From contig NZ_JAUXVZ010000032.1 of assembly GCF_030680185.1 (NCBI RefSeq), positions 113,694-177,693 of the forward strand: a DNA stretch of 64,000 nt, given 5' to 3'. Each line of letters begins with the position of its first letter. Within the stretch, counting starts at the first letter, position 1. The notes below the pieces were generated by a model. The model saw nothing but the letters and a program-made list of their open reading frames with translations. It did not search any database and was not told where the DNA came from. This document shows, piece by piece, positions 55,221 through 63,731 of this stretch. The DNA is from Phenylobacterium sp. GTDB lineage: Bacteria; Pseudomonadota; Alphaproteobacteria; Caulobacterales; Caulobacteraceae. Position numbers and translations under genes: made by a program.

Positions 55221-57002
55221 CTAGAAGCCCAGGGCGACGCCCTCACGGCGGGGATCGGCGGCGCCGTCCAGGCCCTGCGGCGTCACCCGCACGCCATGCA
55301 GGCCCGAGCCCTCGCCGCCCACGGCGGTGAAGGTCACGCCGCGCTCCGCTAGGCCCGCGACGACATCAGGCGAAAACTTTTCGCCCTCGGCGGCGTAGGA
55401 CGTGCCCCGGGCGATCAGGTTGGGCAGGGCGATGGCCTCGGCCACCGGCATCTTCCAGTCCAGCATCCCCACCAGCGCTTTCAGATTATAGGCCAGGATC
55501 GAGGTGCCGCCCGGCGAGCCGACGGCGGCGGCCAGCTTGCCGTCCTCCAGCACGATGGCCGGGGCCATGGAGGACCGGGGCCGCTTGCCGCCGGCGATGG
55601 CGTTGGCGGCCGGCGCGCCGTCGGTGTTGACCGGGGCGAAGGCGAAGTCGGTGAGCTGATTGTTGAGGAAGAAGCCGCCCACCATGCGCCCTGAGCCGAA
55701 CAGGCTCTCGACCGTGGTGGTCATGGAGACGGCGTCGCCGGCCGCATCGACCACCACGAAGTGCGAGGTGCCGGAGACTTCCCGGGTCGCGTCAGGGGCG
55801 CGAACGCCGGCCCCGGCGGGCGTCCCGGGCATGGGCGCCGGTCCCGCCGTCCGTCCGATCAGCTTGGCCCGCTCGGCCAGATAGGCCCTGTCCAGCAGGC
55901 CCTCGGTCGGCACGGCGACGAAGTCGGGATCGCCCATATAGCGGTCACGGTCGGCGTACATCAGCCGGCTGGCCTGGGTGAACAGGTACCAGCCCTGGGC
56001 GTCATTGGGATGATCGGCGATGGCGGTGTGCTCAAGGATGCCGAGCCCCTCCAGCACGGCGGGGCCGCCGGATGGGGCCGGCGGGGTGCACACCACATAG
56101 ACGCGATAGGGCCGGCACAGGGCCTCGGCCTTCTTGGGCTCATAGGCCGCCAGATCGGCCAGGGTCATGACGCCGGGCAGCTCGCCCTGAGTCACCCGGG
56201 CGACGATGGCCTGGGCGATCTCGCCCTGCAGCAGGGCAGCGGGGCCTTCGGCGGCGATCCTGCGCACCGTGGCGGCGTAGGCCGGATTGCGCAGGCGGTC
56301 GCCGGCGACGTAGCGGGTTCCGTCGGGCTTGGTGAAATAGGCTGCCGCGTCGGGCGCCTTGGCCTGGGGCGCGGGGCCGGAGATCATGCCGGCCAGGCGT
56401 GGGCTGACGACGAAGCCCTCGTCGGCCAGGCGCTCGGCCGAGCCGAACAGCTGGTTCCATTCCAGATTGCCGTGCTCGGCCTGGGCCATATGCAGCATGG
56501 CCACCGCCCCAGGGACGCCAGTGGAGCGGCCGCTGAGCAGCACGTCGAAGAAGGGCAGGGGCTTGCCCTGGCCGTTCAGGAACACGTCGGGCGTGGCCGC
56601 CGCCGGCGCGGTTTCCCGGCCGTTATAGGCGCTGACCACGCCAGTTTCGGCGTCGTAGTGCACCAGGAAGGCGCCGCCACCGAGCCCTGAGCTCTGCGGC
56701 TCCACCAGGCCCAGCACCGCCTGGACGGCGACGGCGGCATCCACCGCCGAGCCGCCGGCCCGCAGGACCTCCAGACCGGCCTCCACCGCCAGGGGATTGG
56801 CCGCGGTGACCATCACCTGACCTTGGCCCGCCGACGTGGCAGACGGCGGCGTTGGCCCCTCGGTCGTCTGGGTCATGGGCGCGCAGGCGCTGGCCAGCAG
56901 AAGCAGGGCGGGAGCCAGGGGGCGCATGAGGGGATAGGCGAGGCGGGCGAGGGGACGCGGGAGGAAGGCGGACACGGCGCTCCAGGGGCTGGCTTGCATC
57001 AT
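55221..57002 (-). CDS. ggt: Gamma-glutamyltransferase
   Basis: Lipobox LLLASACA; GGSAVDAAVAVQAVLGLVEPQSSGLGGGAFLVHYD; GTSHFVVVDAAGDAVSMTTTVESLFGSG. Confidence 0.95.
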   Translation of the reverse strand: MMQASPWSAVSAFLPRPLARLAYPLMRPLAPALLLLASACAPMTQTTEGPTPPSATSAGQGQVMVTAANPLAVEAGLEVLRAGGSAVDAAVAVQAVLGLVEPQSSGLGGGAFLVHYDAETGVVSAYNGRETAPAAATPDVFLNGQGKPLPFFDVLLSGRSTGVPGAVAMLHMAQAEHGNLEWNQLFGSAERLADEGFVVSPRLAGMISGPAPQAKAPDAAAYFTKPDGTRYVAGDRLRNPAYAATVRRIAAEGPAALLQGEIAQAIVARVTQGELPGVMTLADLAAYEPKKAEALCRPYRVYVVCTPPAPSGGPAVLEGLGILEHTAIADHPNDAQGWYLFTQASRLMYADRDRYMGDPDFVAVPTEGLLDRAYLAERAKLIGRTAGPAPMPGTPAGAGVRAPDATREVSGTSHFVVVDAAGDAVSMTTTVESLFGSGRMVGGFFLNNQLTDFAFAPVNTDGAPAANAIAGGKRPRSSMAPAIVLEDGKLAAAVGSPGGTSILAYNLKALVGMLDWKMPVAEAIALPNLIARGTSYAAEGEKFSPDVVAGLAERGVTFTAVGGEGSGLHGVRVTPQGLDGAADPRREGVALGF

Positions 57003-57078
57003 GGCGGCACCTTAGCGGCGTCGGCGTGGACAACAACCATCTGGCTGTGCGACCCAGCCAGAAGGGAGACCCGCCGCC

Positions 57079-58122
57079 ATGACGTCATCGCTCGCCCACC
57101 CCGGGATCGCCCGCCCGGGCCTGCGCAACCTGATCACCGATGTGCCAGGGATCAGGGTCGGCCAGGCCCATGAGCCCCGCGCCCGCACCGGCGTCACCGT
57201 CATCCTGCCCGACACCCGGGCCGTGGCGGCCTGCGACGTCCGCGGCGGCGGCCCTGGGACGCGGGAGACCGACGCGCTTGAGCCGCACAATCTGGTGGAG
57301 GCGATCGACGCCGTCGTCCTGTCCGGCGGCTCGGTCTATGGCCTGGCCGCCCCGGACGGCGTGACCGCCTGGCTGGGCGCTCAGGGGCGGGGCTATGGTC
57401 TCGTCGCCAATTCCGCGGTCCCGCCCTCGCCGGTGGTCCCGGCGGCCATCCTGTTCGACCTGGCCAATGGCGGCGACAAGGCGTGGGGCGAGGACCCGCC
57501 CTATCGCGCGCTTGGACGTCAGGCGGCGCTGGCGGCGGCCGAGGACTTTGACCTCGGGACGGCCGGAGCCGGCTATGGCGCCATGGCCGGCCGGCTCAAG
57601 GGGGGCGTCGGCTCAGCCTCGGCCGTCACCGCCGATGGCTTCACCGTGGGCGCGGTGGTGGCGGTCAACAGCTTCGGCTCGGTGGTGGCGCCCGGCGGCC
57701 GCACCTTCTGGGCCGCGCCCTATGAGATTGACGGCGAGTTCGGCGGCCTCGGCTCAGCCGGCCTGGCGGGCGCCGGCGACGACTGGGGCCTGGCCAAGGC
57801 CGATCCTCAGGCCCGCACCAACACCACCATCGCCTGCGTGGCCACCGACGCCCTCCTGACCCCGGCCCAGGCCCGCCGCGTGGCGGTCATGGGCCAGGAC
57901 GGCCTGGCCCGCGCCATCCGGCCCGTCCATGCCCCGTTCGATGGCGACGTGGTCTTCGCCCTGGCCACCGCCCAGCGGCCCCTGGGCGCGCGACCGGACT
58001 TCCAGATCGCCCGCCTGGGCGCCCTGGCCGCCGACGTCCTGGCCCGCGCCGTGGCCCGTGGCGTCTACGCCGCCGCCCCCTGGCCAGACGCCCCTGTCCC
58101 CTGCTGGCGCGACCTCGCCTGA
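57079..58122 (+). CDS. P1-family (DmpA-like) peptidase
   Basis: LITDVPGIRVGQAHEPRARTGVTVILPDTRAVAACDVRGGGPGTRETDAL...VLSGGSVYGLAAPDGV. Confidence 0.93.
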   Translation: MTSSLAHPGIARPGLRNLITDVPGIRVGQAHEPRARTGVTVILPDTRAVAACDVRGGGPGTRETDALEPHNLVEAIDAVVLSGGSVYGLAAPDGVTAWLGAQGRGYGLVANSAVPPSPVVPAAILFDLANGGDKAWGEDPPYRALGRQAALAAAEDFDLGTAGAGYGAMAGRLKGGVGSASAVTADGFTVGAVVAVNSFGSVVAPGGRTFWAAPYEIDGEFGGLGSAGLAGAGDDWGLAKADPQARTNTTIACVATDALLTPAQARRVAVMGQDGLARAIRPVHAPFDGDVVFALATAQRPLGARPDFQIARLGALAADVLARAVARGVYAAAPWPDAPVPCWRDLA

Positions 58123-58216
58123 GGGGGCGCAAGAAGAATCGCCATTCCCCCAATTCCCCCGCTTGAACTTTCCCAAAAGGCCGACTAGGTTCCGCGCCCT
58201 TGCCGAAAGGCACTGC

Positions 58217-58293
58217 GCGCCCGTAGCTCAGCTGGATAGAGCATCAGACTACGAATCTGAGGGTCGGACGTTCGAATCGTTCCGGGCGCGCCA
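58217..58293 (+). tRNA. tRNA-Arg (anticodon ACG), CCA encoded
   Basis: Acceptor GCGCCCG/CGGGCGC, anticodon arm TCAGA-CTACGAA-TCTGA, T-arm GGACG-TTCGAAT-CGTTC, GCCA 3' end. Confidence 0.97.
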
Positions 58294-58662
58294 TTTTTCT
58301 TTTACGCCTTTAAATCAATTGCTTAGCGCACGAGAGCGGCGCGGTTCTCACCGCCTTTTACATCGGCTTTAGCAATCCGGTTTGCAAAACCCGAGGCGAC
58401 GCTTCCTCGACTGCGACGGGGTCGTTCCGCGTCGGGGTTTTCCCAGAGCCACCCCACAAATTCGGCGAAGACTGCCCCGGTTGGCTGGGGGAGTCGCAAA
58501 CGGGTAACTTTGTTTTGTGAAGTCGGCTCTCGTGTCAGTCTTTTTCGCACCGCTCGACGAGCATACCAGTCTCTCTAGAGGGGCTTTGGAGCCCGTCGCA
58601 AATGGGGATAAGTGTCCAGCTTGCCCCCGATCAGTGCTTCTTCCGCAGGTGACTAGGCTGAA

Positions 58663-59913
58663 ATGAGCTCCTCGCTATTTCCAACCGGCGAGTGGCTTGT
58701 CGACGCCCTTGCAGACGCGCCAAACCCAAAGCCTCAGGCAGCTGACAAAGCGCGATTTGGTCAGCTGGCGAGCCTCTACACCGCATTCTCCAGCGAGTTT
58801 GCCTCGTTTGCGCTGGACGTCTGCGTGCAGGCGGGCTGCCGCAGTATTGCGGACCCTTTTGGTGGAATGGGCACGATGGCAGAGGCTGCTCGCTCAAAGC
58901 CTTTGGAAATGCACCTCGGCGACATCAGCCCCTTTGCTGCACTGTCGTGTGCATTTCGATCCGCGCCCGCCGAAGAGATCCTTAGGGTTATCGACACAGC
59001 AAGGAGCGTCGCCAATCAAGTCACCGCAGAGGATGAAACAACGTTTTTCGCTCGTATGTTCGACGCTACAGGCGCTCAGACGCCCGCTGATTTCGCCAAG
59101 ATCATGAGCTCACCCACTGCGCAAGATCATCGGGAAGCGGCTTTGCTCATCTATGTGGTGGCGTTGGGACGCCTGCGCTTGCACAAGGGCTTGGCTGGTT
59201 CCAACCCAACCTGGGTGAAGCGGGCCAATATAGACGCAGGTGGAGATGATGCGAGGAGGGCGATTATCGAGACCTCCGAAATTGCGCGCATCTACGCCAC
59301 TCAACTGCCAAATATTCATGCGCAGAATTCAACCAGTGTATTCTGGACTGACATAGAGAGCCAACCCATAGAGCCAGAAACCCTGGACGCCATTATCACA
59401 TCGCCCCCTTACGCGAATAGAACGGATTACATTCGTCACTATTTGCCGGCGTCGGAGCTATTACTGAACTTATCGGGGAAAGATGAGCGGTCGGTTCGCG
59501 CAAAGCAAATCGGAACGCCGCTGATCAGAGATGTGGAGCCAAACGCGCCGCTTCCGGCTAAAATAACCGCCGCCTTACACAGCATTAGAACGCACTCTAG
59601 CTATGCATCTGAGAGGTATTACTTTAAAGGGTTTTTATATTATTTCAGTGACATGTATAATGCCGTCGAGCACATGCGGAAATTATTGAAACCCGGCGGA
59701 TTACTATTCATGGTCGTTCAAGATACATACTATAAAGATGTCTATGTTCCGACCGCTGACTTGCTCGGCGAGATTGCAATAAATGTGGGGATGCAAGCCG
59801 TTTGCCGTCGCGATTGGCGTGTGAACCAGCACCTCTCTCGGTTGAGCCCTCACTCGCGTAGGCGACTGCCTAACAAGGTGCTGAGCGAGTCGCTCATCGG
59901 CTTCAGTAGATAG
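58663..59913 (+). CDS. DNA methyltransferase-like protein (N4/N6 amino-methyltransferase motifs)
   Basis: DPFGGMGTMAEAA (FxGxG-like), TSPPYANRTDYIRHYLPASELLL (S/TPPY), LKPGGLLFMVVQDTYYKD. Confidence 0.8.
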   Translation: MSSSLFPTGEWLVDALADAPNPKPQAADKARFGQLASLYTAFSSEFASFALDVCVQAGCRSIADPFGGMGTMAEAARSKPLEMHLGDISPFAALSCAFRSAPAEEILRVIDTARSVANQVTAEDETTFFARMFDATGAQTPADFAKIMSSPTAQDHREAALLIYVVALGRLRLHKGLAGSNPTWVKRANIDAGGDDARRAIIETSEIARIYATQLPNIHAQNSTSVFWTDIESQPIEPETLDAIITSPPYANRTDYIRHYLPASELLLNLSGKDERSVRAKQIGTPLIRDVEPNAPLPAKITAALHSIRTHSSYASERYYFKGFLYYFSDMYNAVEHMRKLLKPGGLLFMVVQDTYYKDVYVPTADLLGEIAINVGMQAVCRRDWRVNQHLSRLSPHSRRRLPNKVLSESLIGFSR

Positions 59914-60859
59914 CCTTCTGGAAATGCGGTTCGTGGAACCAACCGTAGTTCACATCGGTGAAGGAGCGGCAGAAGCCTGCGTAGACGCATCGCTCCGACG
60001 ATAGCGGAGCGACATCGGGGGCAATCTCGCTGATTGGTGGTCGCTCGCAGCGCGGAAAGTCTGGAGTGCAAATGGCTCTCCCGATCTGCCACTCGACGTA
60101 GTTTAGTGTCGCCACGTCCATGCCAGCGTAGAAGGCCGTCTGGATCATCGCCTCCTCCACTGATTGTCGAAGGAGTTTCACCAAGCGGTCCCGAGAGGTT
60201 AGGCCAGGACTTCGGAGCCTGTCGCGGACTGACTCCTTTGTCGCGTAGACCCGGCCTGTCCGGAGGTAGAGTCTCAGCAGATGATACTCGACCGCTGGCT
60301 TCAGGTTCTCGGGGTCGGCGAAGACGACAATCTCTTCTCGGTGAAGGTCGTGAGCGAGGACGCGGACCTTTTTTTCGAGCTCGTCCTCAGCGAAGGCGGG
60401 GATTTGGCGCATCAGCTCGTAGAAGCCGGCACCGCCTTCCAGCCGAGGGGCCGCCAGCAGCTGTTCTAGTTCACCGCTGCGCAGCATCTGCCGCAACACG
60501 TTCGCGGTATGCCGGAGCATGCGAGCTCGCTGCTGAGCACGAATACGCTCAGGCTTCGGATAGGATGCGAGAAGGGCCGCAATCGTCGCCGGCCGCGTTT
60601 CTGCTATCTCGTCTAGTCTTTGCTCCGGTGACGGGAGCAACCAGTTCGCCATAGCGCTTTGCAGAAAGTCCCAATTGAATTGGTGGCAGATAGAAACGAA
60701 CAGCGTTTTGAAAATCACTTGGGAGATTTGAGGCAAGTCTGACCAGGCCTCAGGGGGGTGAGCCGGCTTGAAGCCCCGTAGCGCTTCAGCCGCATGACGA
60801 CAGCGGAATAAATCTACGCTGAAAGGATTGCCCGTGAGAGCCCGATCAATCGTCGTCAT
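59903..60859 (-). CDS. Unassigned protein, possibly HhH-GPD/nucleoside-processing related, with C-terminal CX6C-X19-CX5C
   Basis: ENLKPAVEYHLLRLYLRTGRVYATKESVRDRL...AICTPDFPRCERPPISEIAPDVAPLSSERCVYAGFCRSF; 14-bp overlap with upstream ribA-like gene. Confidence 0.65.
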   Translation of the reverse strand: MTTIDRALTGNPFSVDLFRCRHAAEALRGFKPAHPPEAWSDLPQISQVIFKTLFVSICHQFNWDFLQSAMANWLLPSPEQRLDEIAETRPATIAALLASYPKPERIRAQQRARMLRHTANVLRQMLRSGELEQLLAAPRLEGGAGFYELMRQIPAFAEDELEKKVRVLAHDLHREEIVVFADPENLKPAVEYHLLRLYLRTGRVYATKESVRDRLRSPGLTSRDRLVKLLRQSVEEAMIQTAFYAGMDVATLNYVEWQIGRAICTPDFPRCERPPISEIAPDVAPLSSERCVYAGFCRSFTDVNYGWFHEPHFQKAIY

Positions 60860-61433
60860 TGATGTGACCCAGATAGTCGCGCTTGTGCTTAAGGTAGGCT
60901 GCGCGTTCAGGAGTCATTGGCACATTCAGGCGGACACGCTCGACAAAGTAGCCGGCATTTTCCAGGGCGGTCATTTTCCTGGGGTTGTCGGATGCAATCT
61001 TGATGCGCAATCCGGCGAACACCTCTTTCAGAGCCGCGATATGGGACACGAAAGTTCGTGGGTCCGGCTCGTGGCCAAGCGCTTTGAATGCCTCGGACGT
61101 TGAAAGGCCCTCCCCCTGCTGCATCGCAATCGCCTTCAGCTTGTTCGCGATGCCGGTCCCGCGCCCCTCTTCCCACGCATAGATGAGTATCCCGCCCTCT
61201 GAGCAAATGAGCTTCAGCGCCGCAGACACCTGAGCTCCGCAATCACAGTCGACGGCGTGGAACGCTTCGCCAAACACGCACGATGATTGGAAGCGGACGA
61301 CAGGCACCTCCGGCACAGTCTCACTCGTCGCAATCAGCAGAGTCTGCCCGTTCACTTCCGCGACACGCACGCGTAGTATGCCAGCGGGCGTTGGGACCGT
61401 CACAAACGGCTGGCGATTGATGTCCTGCGTCAT
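60846..61433 (-). CDS. GTP cyclohydrolase II (RibA)-family homologue, divergent
   Basis: VVRFQSSCVFGEAFHAVDCDCGAQVSAALKLI...EEGRGTGIANKLKAIAMQQ...DNPRKMTALENAGYFVERVRL; Zn-site C-x10-C-x-C retained. Confidence 0.85.
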   Translation of the reverse strand: MTQDINRQPFVTVPTPAGILRVRVAEVNGQTLLIATSETVPEVPVVRFQSSCVFGEAFHAVDCDCGAQVSAALKLICSEGGILIYAWEEGRGTGIANKLKAIAMQQGEGLSTSEAFKALGHEPDPRTFVSHIAALKEVFAGLRIKIASDNPRKMTALENAGYFVERVRLNVPMTPERAAYLKHKRDYLGHINDDD

Positions 61434-61454
61434 CTTCTCATTCTCTCGAACCCA

Positions 61455-63731
61455 ATGGCACGCCCTCCCGCGATTGCACCTAAGCGAGACTTCGGCCTTG
61501 TCGGCCGCCAGGCCTTGATCGAGGAATTGATCAATCAGGTTGGCGCAGGCCGACGTCTGATTGGTCTGGAGGGCATCACAGGCGTTGGCAAGTCGGCAGT
61601 GCTTGAGACGCTTGCGTCAGAATTGCAGGGGATTGGCTACGCAGGCGTCGCTCGCTTGAACGCCGCCGAACTTGCGAGTGAGGAGCTGGCCATCGGAGCT
61701 ATCTACACTCAGCTTCGATCGGTTGCCCCCGATCCTGAAGCTGTCATTCAGCAACTTAAGAAGAAGTTCGCCGAAAGCGCCGTGCAGGTGCTCCGAACAC
61801 TAACCGCCGCCGTAATCGCTGACGTGCTAAGGGGCGCGGCAGAAAACGCCGAGAAGACTATCGAAGCCGTCCAAGGGCTAGTTGAGGGTGGGGAAGGTAG
61901 TAGCAGTGTCGCTAAGGCGCTTGGAGATGCTGATAACTCTAATCAGAGATACTTCCTCACCTCCTTCCTTGCAGCTCTTGAGGCGGCAGGGAACCCTGTA
62001 GTGATCGCAGTCGACCACTTCGACGGCGCTGACCCATCCCTTTCAGACTTTCTCCGCTATCTGATCCGCGCAAAGCCAGGTCGGGTAGCGCTGCTCATCG
62101 CTCACAACGTTGAGGACGGTAACAATCAGCGTTGGAACGAGATTGTCGCCGACCTTGAGGCGCGCGGTGGCAAGAACCAAGAGCTAGAGACGTTCCCCGC
62201 CGGCGTCGTCAGAGAGTGGTTCCACAAGGTTGTTGGCCGCCTCCCTACGGAAGCAGAGGTCCAAGCACTTCTCCAAAGCACAGGTGGAAGGGCCTTCAAC
62301 CTCAAGACTGCGCTTGAAGCGATCCGCGATGGTGGCACCGACCCAATCCATGGCAACTTTAGTGGGTATTACGCCAACAAGCGTGCCGCGCTATCGGCAG
62401 AAGCTAGGACGACCGCCGAACTGTTGTCAGTGATCAACTATGATGCGGCTGTGCCCGCGGACCTGCTGGCAGGCGCAGCGCTGCAGCTCGGCGTGTCCGA
62501 CGTGGGCCCAGCCTTGATAGAGCTCCATCGTGAAAGGTTGTTGCGTGAACGAGATGGTAACCTAGGGCTCGCTCACCGGCTGGCACAGGACGTGTGGCGC
62601 GCCGGACTCACTGGGCCGCGGACCAGCGAACTTGGCGCTGCCTGGTTCAGCGTTGTGCGGAAATATGAGCCGCCACAGTTGACGGCGTCGGGTGTGATCG
62701 GTTTGATCGACGCCATCGTCCAGCCTCTAATTGCGGCGAAAAAGCCAGATGAGATTGCCGAGATCGGCAGGCGACTGATCGCGAGCGGCCAAGTCCACCC
62801 AGGCCTGATGCTTCTGGATCATGCGTGGCATTATGATGTGGAAGGGAGCGGTAACAGCGAGAATATGCTCCAGCATGCGTTACTTGCAGCTCGGACTCGC
62901 CTTGACCTTGGGCGGTATAGTGAGGTCGACGAGCCATTGACGATGGCGTCCCGACAGGCATCCACTGCCGATGACAAGCGTCAGGTTGCCTTGCTGCAAA
63001 TGAAACTCGCGTTGCGGCGAAATGCGTATCAGGCGCTTTGGGCCTTCGCTAAGGAGCTCGAGGCGTTAGCGACAGACGACCCTGGGGCTATGGCGTCCGG
63101 TCAGCAAATCCTCAATGTCGCGTATCGCGACCTCATGGATTACGGCGGTATCAATCAGACCACAGCCTATCTTTTGGCTGCCCGCGGGAAGCTCACCCCC
63201 GAAGCGCAAATGTCGCTGGACAGAAATCTCGCGCGAGCCTTAGCGAAGCTTGGGCGCCACCAGGAAGCCGCGGAGTTTGCGGAGGCCGCGTTTGAAGCAA
63301 GTCAGAAAATTGGATCCGTTAGAGACGTTGGCAATGCACACTTAGCCCGAGCAGAAGCCGCTCGATACCGACATGATTTTGATGTGGCGATCTCTAGCTA
63401 CAAAATTGCTGAGGAGCTGGCGCGCGCTACTGGAAACCGAGACTCCCAGATTTGGGCGCTGCTCGGCGAAGCTGCTGCCTACATTGAGGCAAGGAAAACT
63501 GAAGAGGCTAATCAGCCCCTTGAGCACGTGAGCGCCTTACTCGTTGAGCCTGGATACCACCATCCGCTTGAGACCGCGCATGCCGCCCTACTCAAGTTGT
63601 TCGCCGGCGTCGACAAAGCGGAAGCCGAGCCAGTGCTTTCGGCATATCGGACCTTAGGCATCGACTGGCCCAGCGACTACGTGACCAATTTTCTACAGAG
63701 CGGGTCAGTTCCCGTCACGACGCCCCTCTAG
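61455..63731 (+). CDS. STAND/AAA_16-like P-loop NTPase with winged-helix-like and TPR-like C-terminal regions
   Basis: FGLVGRQALIEELINQV; Walker A GITGVGKSAVLE; Walker B VVIAVDHFDGAD; helical-repeat C-terminus (LARALAKLGRHQEAAEFAEAAFEASQKIGSVRDVGNAHLARAEAARYRHDFDVAISSYKIAEELA). Confidence 0.8.
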   Translation: MARPPAIAPKRDFGLVGRQALIEELINQVGAGRRLIGLEGITGVGKSAVLETLASELQGIGYAGVARLNAAELASEELAIGAIYTQLRSVAPDPEAVIQQLKKKFAESAVQVLRTLTAAVIADVLRGAAENAEKTIEAVQGLVEGGEGSSSVAKALGDADNSNQRYFLTSFLAALEAAGNPVVIAVDHFDGADPSLSDFLRYLIRAKPGRVALLIAHNVEDGNNQRWNEIVADLEARGGKNQELETFPAGVVREWFHKVVGRLPTEAEVQALLQSTGGRAFNLKTALEAIRDGGTDPIHGNFSGYYANKRAALSAEARTTAELLSVINYDAAVPADLLAGAALQLGVSDVGPALIELHRERLLRERDGNLGLAHRLAQDVWRAGLTGPRTSELGAAWFSVVRKYEPPQLTASGVIGLIDAIVQPLIAAKKPDEIAEIGRRLIASGQVHPGLMLLDHAWHYDVEGSGNSENMLQHALLAARTRLDLGRYSEVDEPLTMASRQASTADDKRQVALLQMKLALRRNAYQALWAFAKELEALATDDPGAMASGQQILNVAYRDLMDYGGINQTTAYLLAARGKLTPEAQMSLDRNLARALAKLGRHQEAAEFAEAAFEASQKIGSVRDVGNAHLARAEAARYRHDFDVAISSYKIAEELARATGNRDSQIWALLGEAAAYIEARKTEEANQPLEHVSALLVEPGYHHPLETAHAALLKLFAGVDKAEAEPVLSAYRTLGIDWPSDYVTNFLQSGSVPVTTPL

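Noticed and set aside
58323-58550. 75-aa minus-strand ORF next to tRNA-Arg, considered as an integrase remnant
   Set aside because: No tyrosine-recombinase R..HxxR..Y pattern and no convincing start region; treated as non-coding.
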